Below are positions 53,639 through 62,885 of a DNA stretch of 64,000 nucleotides, piece by piece. Numbering within the stretch: the stretch's first letter is position 1; each line of letters begins with the position of its first letter. The stretch is taken from contig NZ_JACVFB010000003.1 in assembly GCF_014529945.1 (NCBI RefSeq), forward strand, positions 1,178,001 through 1,242,000, read 5' to 3'. The position numbers were made by a program, and so were the translations under genes. The notes under the pieces were generated by a model. The model worked only from the letters and a program-made list of their open reading frames with translations. It ran no database searches and was not told where the DNA came from. The DNA comes from Chitinophaga varians. Its GTDB lineage: Bacteria; Bacteroidota; Bacteroidia; Chitinophagales; Chitinophagaceae.

Positions 53639-54277
53639 ATGGTGAGAACCAGCGATATTGCCCAACTGAGCGAGGCTGCATTGATCAGGGAAATTCATGC
53701 GAAAAACAGGCAGGCCTTTACCTATGTCTATGAACGTCACTTCCGGGAACTGGTGATGGCGGCCTTCCGCTACTGTAAAGATGCAGGCATTGCCCAGGAA
53801 CTGGTACAGGAAGTGTTCATCAGAATATGGGAGCATCCCGCATTGCTGGATGAAAATGGCGCCCTTCGGGCCTACCTGTACAAAGCGGTCATCAACCATG
53901 CGCTCAACTATCTTAAGCGGGAAAAAAACATCGCCCGCCATCACTCCCTTATTGCCGAATCACTGACCGATAGTTATCTGCATAACCTCCAGGAAGAACA
54001 GGAACTGAAAATGCGTATCTGGCAGGAAATAGAAAAACTGCCTAAACAATGTGCAAAAGTGTTTAAAATGAGCCGCTTCGATGGCCTCAAATACCGTGAA
54101 ATAGCGGAACACCTGCAGATCTCCGAAAAAACAGTGGAAAACCACATGGTCCACGCACTCAAAACACTCCGCGAAAACCTCTTTTACCGCCAGGACAACT
54201 CCCGCGATTATACCGCCCACCTCCGCATGCTGCAACTTTTTATCGCGCTGGCAGGAGAACTGGCGAACCGCCTCTAA
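53639..54277 (+). CDS. ECF-type RNA polymerase sigma factor
   Basis: The 212-residue protein has region 2 (about 25-95; AFTYVYERHFRELVMAAFRY, AQELVQEVFIRIWEHPALLD, LRAYLYKAVINHALNYLKRE) and region 4 (about 130-185; IEKLPKQCAKVFKMSRFDGL, KYREIAEHLQISEKTVENHM in pieces), plus a short hydrophobic C-terminal tail LQLFIALAGELANRL. It heads a sigma, FecR, STN-SusC, SusD operon, the usual FecIRA-like layout in Bacteroidota. Confidence 0.94.
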   Translation: MVRTSDIAQLSEAALIREIHAKNRQAFTYVYERHFRELVMAAFRYCKDAGIAQELVQEVFIRIWEHPALLDENGALRAYLYKAVINHALNYLKREKNIARHHSLIAESLTDSYLHNLQEEQELKMRIWQEIEKLPKQCAKVFKMSRFDGLKYREIAEHLQISEKTVENHMVHALKTLRENLFYRQDNSRDYTAHLRMLQLFIALAGELANRL

Positions 54278-54363
54278 TGCCCGCAGCTCTCCCCTTTCAC
54301 CCCGTTTTTCCTGCTCCATATTATATTATATAAAAATTAATTTGATTTTTTTTGCTCCTCACT

Positions 54364-54376
54364 GGGGGTATCCCCC
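54364..54376 (+). promoter_or_regulatory. GGGGGTA element upstream of FecR
   Basis: GGGGGTATCCCCC begins 49 bp before the FecR start codon, after a T-run. A GGGGGT element at a similar distance precedes the other FecR gene (minus strand, 45565-45570). It may mark the fecR promoter. Confidence 0.4.
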
Positions 54377-54412
54377 TCCCTGAATTGTAACAATACACAA
54401 AGGCTTCTGTCC

Positions 54413-55390
54413 ATGGAAAAAGAAACAGTCAATTGGTTGCAACTGGTACAACACCTGAACAATCCGCAGGATGCTGCTCTGGCGCAGCAAGTGCGGCAAT
54501 GGACCGCTGCTTCCCCGGAAAATGAAGCCACTTTCCTGCAGGTGCAACAACTATGGCAACTGTCACCAGACCTGAAAATACTGGACCAGCTGGATACCCA
54601 AACCGCCATCGCCCGGCTTCAGGAAGCCCTGCCGGAAGAGGAAACCACCATTCACCAACTGCCTGCACGCCGCTACCGCTGGTTCCGCGTAGCTGCCGTC
54701 ATGGTCCCTATAGTGGCCGCCGCATACTGGTTCTACCACAGCTCCGGCAGCATCATCTACAAAGAAAAAGCCACACTGGCCGCCATAGACTCCCTGCTCC
54801 TGCCTGAGCAGTCACGTGTTTATCTCGACAAAAACAGCCGGGTACGCTATCCGGAAAAAATGCAAAAAAACAGGACCGTCATCATGGAACAAGGCACCGC
54901 CTTTTTTGATGTGTCCACACAAACAGCAGTTCCCTTCGTGGTTAAAATCGGACAATCCAGCATCACCGTACTGGGCACCGCTTTTAACATCCACATGGAA
55001 GATCGTCGTATAGGCGTCACCGTAAAAACCGGCAAAATCAAATTCGCTACCGGCCACGCCAACACGCCAGCCACCATCCTCACTGCCGGCGAAGGCATAC
55101 GCTTCGATCCGGCTACCGGCAGCGTGGAACAGTTTAATGCCATCAACAGCAATGCCGACGCCTGGATCACTCATGAACTTGTTTTCGTGGATGCCCCACT
55201 GTCAGAAGTATGCAAAAAAGTCGAAGCACTCTATCAGGTTAAAATCAACCTCCGGGGTAAAATCCCTGTGAAAAAACTGAATGCAACATTTAAAAACAAT
55301 AAGCTGGAGGAAGTATTGGAGGTGCTACAAGCTACCTACCCTATCACGGTAGTGCACCGCAACCGGGAAATAACGATCACCGGCAGGTAA
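54413..55390 (+). CDS. FecR-family anti-sigma factor
   Basis: The 325-residue protein has a cytoplasmic N-terminal domain (1-88), one membrane segment (about 90-110, VAAVMVPIVAAAYWFY) and a periplasmic FecR domain (about 115-235; SLLLPEQSRVYLDKNSRVRY, GTAFFDVSTQTAVPFVVKIG, VLGTAFNIHME) followed by a C-terminal DUF4974-like part ending TYPITVVHRNREITITGR. It binds the sigma factor encoded 135 bp upstream and senses the STN-SusC encoded 178 bp downstream. Confidence 0.94.
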   Translation: MEKETVNWLQLVQHLNNPQDAALAQQVRQWTAASPENEATFLQVQQLWQLSPDLKILDQLDTQTAIARLQEALPEEETTIHQLPARRYRWFRVAAVMVPIVAAAYWFYHSSGSIIYKEKATLAAIDSLLLPEQSRVYLDKNSRVRYPEKMQKNRTVIMEQGTAFFDVSTQTAVPFVVKIGQSSITVLGTAFNIHMEDRRIGVTVKTGKIKFATGHANTPATILTAGEGIRFDPATGSVEQFNAINSNADAWITHELVFVDAPLSEVCKKVEALYQVKINLRGKIPVKKLNATFKNNKLEEVLEVLQATYPITVVHRNREITITGR

Positions 55391-55568
55391 TCCCTGCTGT
55401 GTCAGGCCTTTCTCCGTTGTTTAGCAACCCAATGTGTCAACTGAAATCGTACATCGCAGTTCTGTAACCCGGAAATGCAACCAACATCATGCAGGCTATG
55501 TTCCGCTCCCCGTGGGGCGCATCGCCCATGCCTGCGCAGACCCGTTTAACCTATAATAATTATACACG

Positions 55569-58500
55569 ATGTTTGAAATTCTTTACAAAAAAAAGAGACC
55601 AAAATCGAAGTTGCTCCTGGCCCTATTGACAGTGGCATGCCTGGAAAACCAGGCCGCACCACTGACCAATGAACAAAACAGGGAGAAGCTGGAAGTCATC
55701 CTCGGCAGGATGGAGAAAAAGTACAATGTCGTTTTTGTGTACGATGCCGCAGTGATCAACAAGAATATGAATCTGGAAATCGATCCCGATAAAATTTCTA
55801 TGCAGCAGGCGCTTAATCTGCTCGAGAGTAAAGGCATAGCACATAAAGTAATCGGCGATAAAATCGTGCTCACACGCCCCGCCGAAGTAATCGCGCCACA
55901 ACAGGAGGTCATCACCGTGAAAGGCCGGGCCGGTACCCGCGCGGAAAACGGTGATGCTTCCTTTGTGCCCGGCATCAGCATCGTGGAAAAAGGTACCGGC
56001 AACGGTATCGCTACCGACAGCAAAGGCGAATTCACCATCCGCGTGAAACCCGGCGCTACCCTCGTTATCAGCATGGTAGGCTTCAAAACACAGGAAGTGA
56101 AAGCCACCGCCGACAAACCCATTATCGTTACCCTCGAAGAAAATGTTACGAATCTGAACCAGGTAGTCGTGACCGGTTATCAAACTATCGACCGTAAACT
56201 CTTCACCGGATCAGCGGCTACCCTCAAAGCCAATGACGTGAAACGGGATGGTATCACAGACGTAAGCCGTATGCTGGAAGGCCGCGTAGCCGGCGTTTCT
56301 ATCCAAAACGTCTCCGGCACCTTCGGCGCAGCACCTAAAATCCGCGTCCGTGGCGCTACCTCCATCACCGGCGATAACAAACCCCTCTGGGTGGTAGACG
56401 GTATCGTACTGGAAGATGTAGTGAACGTATCCAACGAACAGCTCTCCACCGGAGACCCCACCACCCTGCTGGGCTCTTCTGTGGCCGGCCTCAACCCCGA
56501 CGATATCGAGAGCTTCCAGATCCTCAAAGATGCCGCCGCTACCGCCATGTATGGCGCCCGCGCCATGAACGGCGTGGTCGTCATCACCACCAAAAAAGGA
56601 CGCATCGGTAAACCCCTCATCTCCTATACCGGTAACTTCTCTACCTATATCAAACCAACATATAAAGATTTTAATATCATGAACTCGGCCGACCAGATGT
56701 CGATGTACAAATCCATGGAAAGCCGTGGCTTCCTTCAGTACGGAGACCTGGCCACCAGACAGGATGGCGGCGTATTCACCAAACTGGCGGAAAATATCAA
56801 CAACAGAACAGTTTACAATGATGAGAAATCCAGAAATGAATTCCTCAAAAGATATGCACTCGCTAATACCGACTGGTTCGACGTACTGTTCCGCAACTCC
56901 CTCCTGCAGGAACACTCCCTGAGTATCTCCTCCGGTACCGAAAAATCACAGCTCTATTTCTCCACCAGCTTCCTCAATGATAACGGCTGGACCATCGGCG
57001 ACCGGGTAAAACGCTTTACCGGCAACGCCCGCGCCAACTTCAATATCTCCCCCAAATTCAATATAGGCCTCATCACACAAGGCTCCATCAGAGATCAGCG
57101 CGCACCCGGCAGCATCGGCAGGGTCAGCAATCCGGTGGAAGGTAAGTACGACCGCGATTTCGACATCAACCCATTCAGCTACGCCCTCAATACCAGCCGT
57201 ACCATGACCGCCTACGATGAGAAAGGTAACCTGGAATTTTTCCGGCGCAACTTTGCGCCGTTCAATATCATCAATGAACTGAACAATAATACGCTCGACC
57301 TGACCATGGTGGACATCAAACTTCAGGGTGAAGCCGGCTATAAAATCACGCCTACCCTGAAATACACGTTCCTCGGCGCTTTGCGTTATGCCAAAACCAA
57401 CCGCGAACATAAGGTAAGAGAGAACTCCAATATGGCCATGGCCTATCGCGCAGCAGACAACGCCGATGTGATGAGCAAAAACAAATTCCTCTACCGCGAC
57501 CCCGATGATCCGGAAGCTTATCCCGTGGTAGTACTGCCCTATGGCGGTTTCTATAACACCAATGATGACTACCTCGTCAGCTACAACATCCGCAACTCCC
57601 TCGAATGGAATAAAACATATAACAATACCCACATCTTCGTGGCCTATGCCTCTCAGGAATTGAGATATGCCAACCGCCAGAACAAATTCTCTAACGGTTA
57701 CGGCTACCAGTTCGACAAAGGCGGCGTGCCCTATGTAGATCCCCGCATCATCAAACAGGCCGTGGAAAGCGGCTTCGATTTCTACGGCATGCAGAACTAC
57801 TACGACCGCTTCCTCGCGTATATGGCCAACGGCGCCTATTCCTACAAAGGCAAGTACAACCTCAACGGTACCATCCGTTACGATGGCTCCAACCTGCTCG
57901 GCAAATCCCGCACTGCGCGCTGGCTGCCCACCTGGAACATCAGCGGCTCCTGGAACGTGGACACGGAAGATTTCATGAAAGAGGCACAGCACATCAACCG
58001 CCTTACCCTGCGCGCTACCTATGGCCTCACCGCCAGCCTGCAAGGCAAAGCCACCAACTCCAGCCTCGTTACCCGCAGCGGCAAAACATATCGCCCTTAT
58101 CTGCCTGAAATAGAGTCTGTCATCAATATCACCGACCTCGAAAACTCAGAGCTGACCTGGGAAAAACAATACGAAACCAACGTGGGCATCGACCTCGGTA
58201 TGTTCAAAGACCGCCTCACCATCACCCTCGACGGCTATAACCGTAACGGCTTCGACCTCATCAGCCCTATCCGCACTTCCGGCATCGGTGGCCAGTTTAT
58301 CAAAAACGCCAACTATGCCGACATGAAATCACACGGCGTGGAACTGACAGTTGGCGGCGCTATTGTCCAACAGAAAAACTGGCAATGGAGGACCCAGCTC
58401 ACCGCGGCCTACAACGAAAACAAAATCACCAACCTGAAAACCAATCCCAATATCTGGGACCTCATCGGTCCTGATGGCGGCCCTATGCTGGACCGTCCTT

Positions 58501-59159
58501 ACAGAGGCCTGTATTCCATCGACCTGCAGGAACTGTCCGCACTCGACGGTACCCCCGTATTTGTCAATGAAAAAGGAGAGAAAGTAAATGAAGTCAACCT
58601 GCAAAGTGATGCCATCAAATACCTGAAATACAACGGGCCGATCGACCCCAAATTAACCGGTGGCTTATATAACTCTGTACGCTACAAGGACTTCACCTTC
58701 TCTGCCCTGTTCACTTTCAGCGCTGGCAATGTCATCCGCCTCAATCCGGCTTTCCAACAGCGGTATACCGATTTCACGGCCATGCCGAAAGAATTCCTCG
58801 ACCGCTGGATGATGACCGGCGATGAAAAGCAGACAGACATCCCTGCCTTATCAGATCTCCGGGTTATCAACAGACTGAGTGGCGTAACACCCTATTATAC
58901 CTATAACTATTCCTCTACCCGTGTTGCTGATGGGGGCTTCATCCGCCTGAAACAGGTATCACTGAGTTATAGCCTGCCGCTGAAATATACTTCCGCAATA
59001 GGCCTTAACAACGCTTCGCTGAGCCTGGTGGCCAACAACCCCTGGCTGATCTATGCCGACCCTAAACTGAAAGGCCAGGACCCTGAGTTCTTCCAGTCTG
59101 GCGGCGTAGCGTTACCAGTCCCCAAACAATACACCCTGTCCGTAAAAGTTGGTTTTTAA
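55569..59159 (+). CDS. SusC/RagA-like TonB-dependent transporter with STN signalling domain
   Basis: The 1196-residue protein has a signal region (about 14-30), an STN domain (about 38-104; LEVILGRMEKKYNVVFVYDA, ISMQQALNLLESKGI), a carboxypeptidase-regulatory-like domain (about 112-195), a TonB-box-like NQVVVTGYQ, a plug (APKIRVRGATSITGDNKPLW) and a barrel ending KQYTLSVKVGF. It is part of a sigma, FecR, SusC, SusD operon that continues with a metallohydrolase and DUF4302 lipoproteins. In that setting it may import peptides or a protein-bound nutrient rather than a glycan; that is inference. Confidence 0.94.
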   Translation: MFEILYKKKRPKSKLLLALLTVACLENQAAPLTNEQNREKLEVILGRMEKKYNVVFVYDAAVINKNMNLEIDPDKISMQQALNLLESKGIAHKVIGDKIVLTRPAEVIAPQQEVITVKGRAGTRAENGDASFVPGISIVEKGTGNGIATDSKGEFTIRVKPGATLVISMVGFKTQEVKATADKPIIVTLEENVTNLNQVVVTGYQTIDRKLFTGSAATLKANDVKRDGITDVSRMLEGRVAGVSIQNVSGTFGAAPKIRVRGATSITGDNKPLWVVDGIVLEDVVNVSNEQLSTGDPTTLLGSSVAGLNPDDIESFQILKDAAATAMYGARAMNGVVVITTKKGRIGKPLISYTGNFSTYIKPTYKDFNIMNSADQMSMYKSMESRGFLQYGDLATRQDGGVFTKLAENINNRTVYNDEKSRNEFLKRYALANTDWFDVLFRNSLLQEHSLSISSGTEKSQLYFSTSFLNDNGWTIGDRVKRFTGNARANFNISPKFNIGLITQGSIRDQRAPGSIGRVSNPVEGKYDRDFDINPFSYALNTSRTMTAYDEKGNLEFFRRNFAPFNIINELNNNTLDLTMVDIKLQGEAGYKITPTLKYTFLGALRYAKTNREHKVRENSNMAMAYRAADNADVMSKNKFLYRDPDDPEAYPVVVLPYGGFYNTNDDYLVSYNIRNSLEWNKTYNNTHIFVAYASQELRYANRQNKFSNGYGYQFDKGGVPYVDPRIIKQAVESGFDFYGMQNYYDRFLAYMANGAYSYKGKYNLNGTIRYDGSNLLGKSRTARWLPTWNISGSWNVDTEDFMKEAQHINRLTLRATYGLTASLQGKATNSSLVTRSGKTYRPYLPEIESVINITDLENSELTWEKQYETNVGIDLGMFKDRLTITLDGYNRNGFDLISPIRTSGIGGQFIKNANYADMKSHGVELTVGGAIVQQKNWQWRTQLTAAYNENKITNLKTNPNIWDLIGPDGGPMLDRPYRGLYSIDLQELSALDGTPVFVNEKGEKVNEVNLQSDAIKYLKYNGPIDPKLTGGLYNSVRYKDFTFSALFTFSAGNVIRLNPAFQQRYTDFTAMPKEFLDRWMMTGDEKQTDIPALSDLRVINRLSGVTPYYTYNYSSTRVADGGFIRLKQVSLSYSLPLKYTSAIGLNNASLSLVANNPWLIYADPKLKGQDPEFFQSGGVALPVPKQYTLSVKVGF

Positions 59160-59180
59160 CCTGAATGAAAAGTTTTGGAT

Positions 59181-60635
59181 ATGAAAAGAAATCTCGTATA
59201 TATATCAGCGTTAGCGATCATGACTGTTGCGCCCGGGTGTAAAAAATACCTCGAGCAACTGCCCGATCAGCGTACCGAAGTGAATACTCCCGCTAAGGTG
59301 GCCGAGCTCCTGACCTCTGCCTATCCCCGCGCCAACTATATTCCGTTTCTCGAAGCTATGTCAGACAATGCCAATGATAAAGGCACCGAAGACAATACCC
59401 GCGCCAATCGCCAGCCCTGGTTCTGGGAGGTGTCTTCAGACAGAGACCAGGACACGCCTGACTTCTACTGGCAAAAAGCCTATGCCGCCATTGCTGCCGC
59501 CAATCAGGCGCTGGAAGTGATCGACCAGGCAGCCGATAAAGCAGCCTACAACGCCTCTAAAGGGGAAGCACTGCTCTGCCGGGCCTATGCGCATTTTATG
59601 CTGGTCACCATCTTCTCCAAATCATACGATCCGGCCACCGCGGCCAAAGACCCGGGTATCCCTTACGTGACCAAACCGGAAAAAGTAGTGGTGGAGAAAT
59701 ATGAAAGAAAAACAGTAGCCTATGTCTACGAACAAATAGAAAAAGACCTCACCGAAGGATTACCGTTGATCGATGATAACTCCTACACCGGTACGCCTTC
59801 CTATCATTTCACTACCGCGGCTGCACATGCTTTTGCGTCCCGGTTCTACCTGTTCAAAAAGAACTACGCTAAAGTAGTGGAACATGCCAATCTCACTTTC
59901 CCTGCCGGCAAAGCACTGCCTTACCTGCGGCCGGTAAATACCATTTACATCGCCATGGAAGAACTGGTGCTCCGCAAGGAATACACCCGCGCCACCCAGA
60001 AAGCCAATCTGTTACTCGCCGAAACGGAATCCCTCTGGGCCAGAAACGTAATCACCAACCGCTATGGCTGCGACCCTACGCTCGGTGACCTGATCAATGG
60101 CCTCGATAACCCTTCCGGCACCAGAATGGATTATAAAGTGTACTACCAAAAACCGGAAGATTATTTCATTCCGAAATTCTATGAGCTGTTTATCCGCGTA
60201 GATCAGAACGCCAATATTGGTACCCCCTGGGATATGGTCCCCCTGCTGACCGCAGAAGAAGTGCTGTTCAACAGGGCCGAAGCCAATACACAGCTGGGCA
60301 ACTTCAATGAAGCACTGGCCGATATCAACGACTTCCTCAGCCAGCGAAACAACCGCTATAACACGGCCCAGAACCTGTCTATTGATAAGGTCAGAGACTA
60401 CTATGGCACCATAGATACACGGGCGGCCATACTGGAAACCATCCTGCACTATAAACGGATAGAGTTCATGCTGGAAGGGCTTCGCTGGTTCGATATCCTT
60501 CGTCATAAAATACCGGTGACGCATACCTCCTTCGATGGTAAAACCAAAATGGTGCTGGGCGCCAACGATCCCCGCCGCCTGGTACAAATACCACAGGAAG
60601 CACAACTGTCTGGCCTGGAATTAAATCCAAGATAA
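59181..60635 (+). CDS. SusD/RagB-like surface lipoprotein
   Basis: The 484-residue protein starts with a lipoprotein signal (MKRNLVYISALAIMTVAPGC) and KKYLEQLPDQRTEV. Family features include GEALLCRAYAHFMLVTIFSK, LTAEEVLFNRAEANTQLGNF and the C-terminal LHYKRIEFMLEGLRWFDILR. The ATG at 59181 is preferred over an in-frame TTG two codons earlier. It lies 21 bp after its SusC partner and 21 bp before the metallohydrolase gene, so it sits inside the operon. Confidence 0.93.
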   Translation: MKRNLVYISALAIMTVAPGCKKYLEQLPDQRTEVNTPAKVAELLTSAYPRANYIPFLEAMSDNANDKGTEDNTRANRQPWFWEVSSDRDQDTPDFYWQKAYAAIAAANQALEVIDQAADKAAYNASKGEALLCRAYAHFMLVTIFSKSYDPATAAKDPGIPYVTKPEKVVVEKYERKTVAYVYEQIEKDLTEGLPLIDDNSYTGTPSYHFTTAAAHAFASRFYLFKKNYAKVVEHANLTFPAGKALPYLRPVNTIYIAMEELVLRKEYTRATQKANLLLAETESLWARNVITNRYGCDPTLGDLINGLDNPSGTRMDYKVYYQKPEDYFIPKFYELFIRVDQNANIGTPWDMVPLLTAEEVLFNRAEANTQLGNFNEALADINDFLSQRNNRYNTAQNLSIDKVRDYYGTIDTRAAILETILHYKRIEFMLEGLRWFDILRHKIPVTHTSFDGKTKMVLGANDPRRLVQIPQEAQLSGLELNPR

Positions 60636-60656
60636 ACACCGCTCAAACCCGCATTT

Positions 60657-61511
60657 ATGAAACGTCATTATATTATTCCCCTACTGATAGCAGGACTGAT
60701 CACCGTTCTGTCCGGCTGCAGCAAAAAAGAAAACCTGGACATCTCCAATCTGTTCCCGGACAACAACCAGCAGCCCACCGCGCTGGACAACTGGATTACG
60801 ACCAATTATACCAAGCCTTATAATATTGAAGTCAGGTATAAATGGGACCCTTACGCAGTATCTACCGACAAAACCCTCGTTCCGGTGAAGGAATCGATGG
60901 TGATACCCGTCATGGACCTGATCCATAAAACCTGGATTGAACCTTATGTCAACGAAGCCGGATTACCCTTCTTCCTTAAATACTGTCCGAAGCAGGTAAT
61001 ACTGGTAGGCAGCCCTAAGTACAACTCCAACGGCACCATTACCCTTGGAGAAGCGGAAGGTGGTAAAACCATACAGCTGCTACGCCTCAACGAATTCGAT
61101 CAAAAGAACGAAGCGTTTGTAAAATTCATGTTGCATACGATTCACCACGAATTTGCACACATCCTGCATCAGACCATCTTCTATCCAAGAGAGTACAAAG
61201 CCCTTACCCCGAGCGGTTATACCGGCACCTGGAACAATACCACCATGCAGGAAGCCCTGGACCTCGGCTTTATTACACCCTATGCCCGTTCCAAGGCAGA
61301 TGAAGATTTTGTGGAAATGGTGTCCACTATGCTGACAGAAGGCAAAGACGGCTTTGAAAAAATAGTCGACCAGTCCGAAACCACTGTCGGCAAAGACATG
61401 CTCCACCAGAAAGCACAAATCGTCAGAAACTATTTCCAGAACAGCTGGAAAATAAATTTTGACAGCCTGCAGGCGAAAACATCTACTGCCATCGCTGAAG
61501 CGATCAGATAG
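60657..61511 (+). CDS. Substrate-import-associated zinc metallohydrolase lipoprotein
   Basis: The 284-residue lipoprotein has lipobox LSGC (18-21) and a metallohydrolase domain with HEFAH at 164-168, the zinc-binding HExxH signature, plus a later acidic stretch ADEDFVEMVSTML that could give the third ligand. This matches the family of HExxH lipoproteins found beside SusC/SusD pairs. The enzyme may cut a protein or peptide at the cell surface before import; no substrate is established. It shares the operon with two DUF4302-type lipoproteins. Confidence 0.88.
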   Translation: MKRHYIIPLLIAGLITVLSGCSKKENLDISNLFPDNNQQPTALDNWITTNYTKPYNIEVRYKWDPYAVSTDKTLVPVKESMVIPVMDLIHKTWIEPYVNEAGLPFFLKYCPKQVILVGSPKYNSNGTITLGEAEGGKTIQLLRLNEFDQKNEAFVKFMLHTIHHEFAHILHQTIFYPREYKALTPSGYTGTWNNTTMQEALDLGFITPYARSKADEDFVEMVSTMLTEGKDGFEKIVDQSETTVGKDMLHQKAQIVRNYFQNSWKINFDSLQAKTSTAIAEAIR

Positions 61512-61547
61512 TTTTTTATGAACAGGTACTATAACTACAACGGATAT

Positions 61548-62861
61548 ATGAAAAAATATATAATCGCAGGCACGGTGTTATGTATACTCGCTGCGTCATG
61601 CCGCAAAGACAATGATGGCTCCGTATTCGGTCTCAAACCCGAAGAACGGATGAACGCCACCCTCACCGCTTACAAACAACAACTCACCAGTGGCGCCAGC
61701 GGCTGGAAAGCGTATCTTTTCCCTGATGGCGGCCAGGGCTTCGGCTTCTACTTTAAATTTGGGGAAAACAACCGGGTGAATATGCTGGGCGACCTCACCC
61801 CCGCCACCGGGCAGGACCTGTCTGAAAGCTCCTATCGCATGGGAGCACAACAACGGCCATCACTGGTATTCGATACCTACAATTATCTCCATCTGTTGTC
61901 CGATCCGGACGAAAGAGTATTCGGCGGGCTACGGGGCAAAGGTTATGGCTCCGACTTTGAATTCGGTTACGACTCCACCCGCACCGACACCGTATTCCTT
62001 ACCGGCAATGCCCAAAAAAGCAAGATGATACTCGTCAGGGCCAGCGCCGCCGAGGAAGCAGCTTATAAAGCAGGCGGCCTCAATATCATCCGTGATGCGG
62101 TCACCGGCTACGTTTCCACGCACGCCACCCTCTATACCACTACTGCCGACGGGAAGAAAGTACAGACCGTTGTAAATCCCAACACACGTGGATTTTCACT
62201 GGTATATGAAAAAGACGGGGAGCTCACCACGGAAGCTAACAGCTATGCCTATACGCTTTCTGGTTTATTCACCAAAAATCCTTTCACCATCAACAACAAC
62301 AGCTATCGGGAACTGCTGTTTGACACCGACAAACAGGTGATGTACCTGAAAGGAAATGGGAAAAACACCGCATTAGAGGTAGCCAATGGTCCTATTTTCG
62401 CCCTGCACCTGCTGATGGGGATCGGCTACAACTCCATACAGACGTCCGACGCCACGCAGGGAGCTTTCTCTCCCGGCTACAAAACCATGTGGACCACCGC
62501 TAAAACCCGGATGCCCAATCTTGGCTTTCCCAACCTGCAACTGGTGGGGCTGAACATTATTTTCGATGCCGAGGCCAAATTGATGGGAGTGCAGATCAGA
62601 CTGACCCAAAATGCCAATTCCTTCACCGGAATATACATTTTCGATTATGCTAAAAATAAAAACGGCGAATACAGTTTCACCATGCAGGACATCAAAGGAG
62701 AAATTCCCGGGCTTGTTTACCCTGCCATGAAACAAATTCTGGATAAACTGGCTACCGGTAAATACCGGGTGGATTATTTCTCCATGCCAGGGAACCCCCA
62801 GATGGCGCAGCTGATCAGTGTAGATGACCCCACCATCACCATTGGCGGTTCACTCAAATAA
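61548..62861 (+). CDS. DUF4302-family lipoprotein
   Basis: The 437-residue protein has a lipoprotein signal (MKKYIIAGTVLCILAASC, cysteine 18) and RKDNDGSVFGLKPEERMNAT, followed by YKQQLTSGASGWKAYLFPDG and GGQGFGFYFKFGENNRVNML. This pattern of a surface lipoprotein with SGWK.YL.P...GG.GF is typical of DUF4302 proteins, which accompany SusCD-metallohydrolase operons. Their function is unknown. An ATG 30 bp upstream is in frame, but the signal peptide supports this start. It begins 36 bp after the metallohydrolase gene. Confidence 0.85.
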   Translation: MKKYIIAGTVLCILAASCRKDNDGSVFGLKPEERMNATLTAYKQQLTSGASGWKAYLFPDGGQGFGFYFKFGENNRVNMLGDLTPATGQDLSESSYRMGAQQRPSLVFDTYNYLHLLSDPDERVFGGLRGKGYGSDFEFGYDSTRTDTVFLTGNAQKSKMILVRASAAEEAAYKAGGLNIIRDAVTGYVSTHATLYTTTADGKKVQTVVNPNTRGFSLVYEKDGELTTEANSYAYTLSGLFTKNPFTINNNSYRELLFDTDKQVMYLKGNGKNTALEVANGPIFALHLLMGIGYNSIQTSDATQGAFSPGYKTMWTTAKTRMPNLGFPNLQLVGLNIIFDAEAKLMGVQIRLTQNANSFTGIYIFDYAKNKNGEYSFTMQDIKGEIPGLVYPAMKQILDKLATGKYRVDYFSMPGNPQMAQLISVDDPTITIGGSLK

Positions 62862-62885
62862 TTTCTTCATCTGCAACTCATTCAA

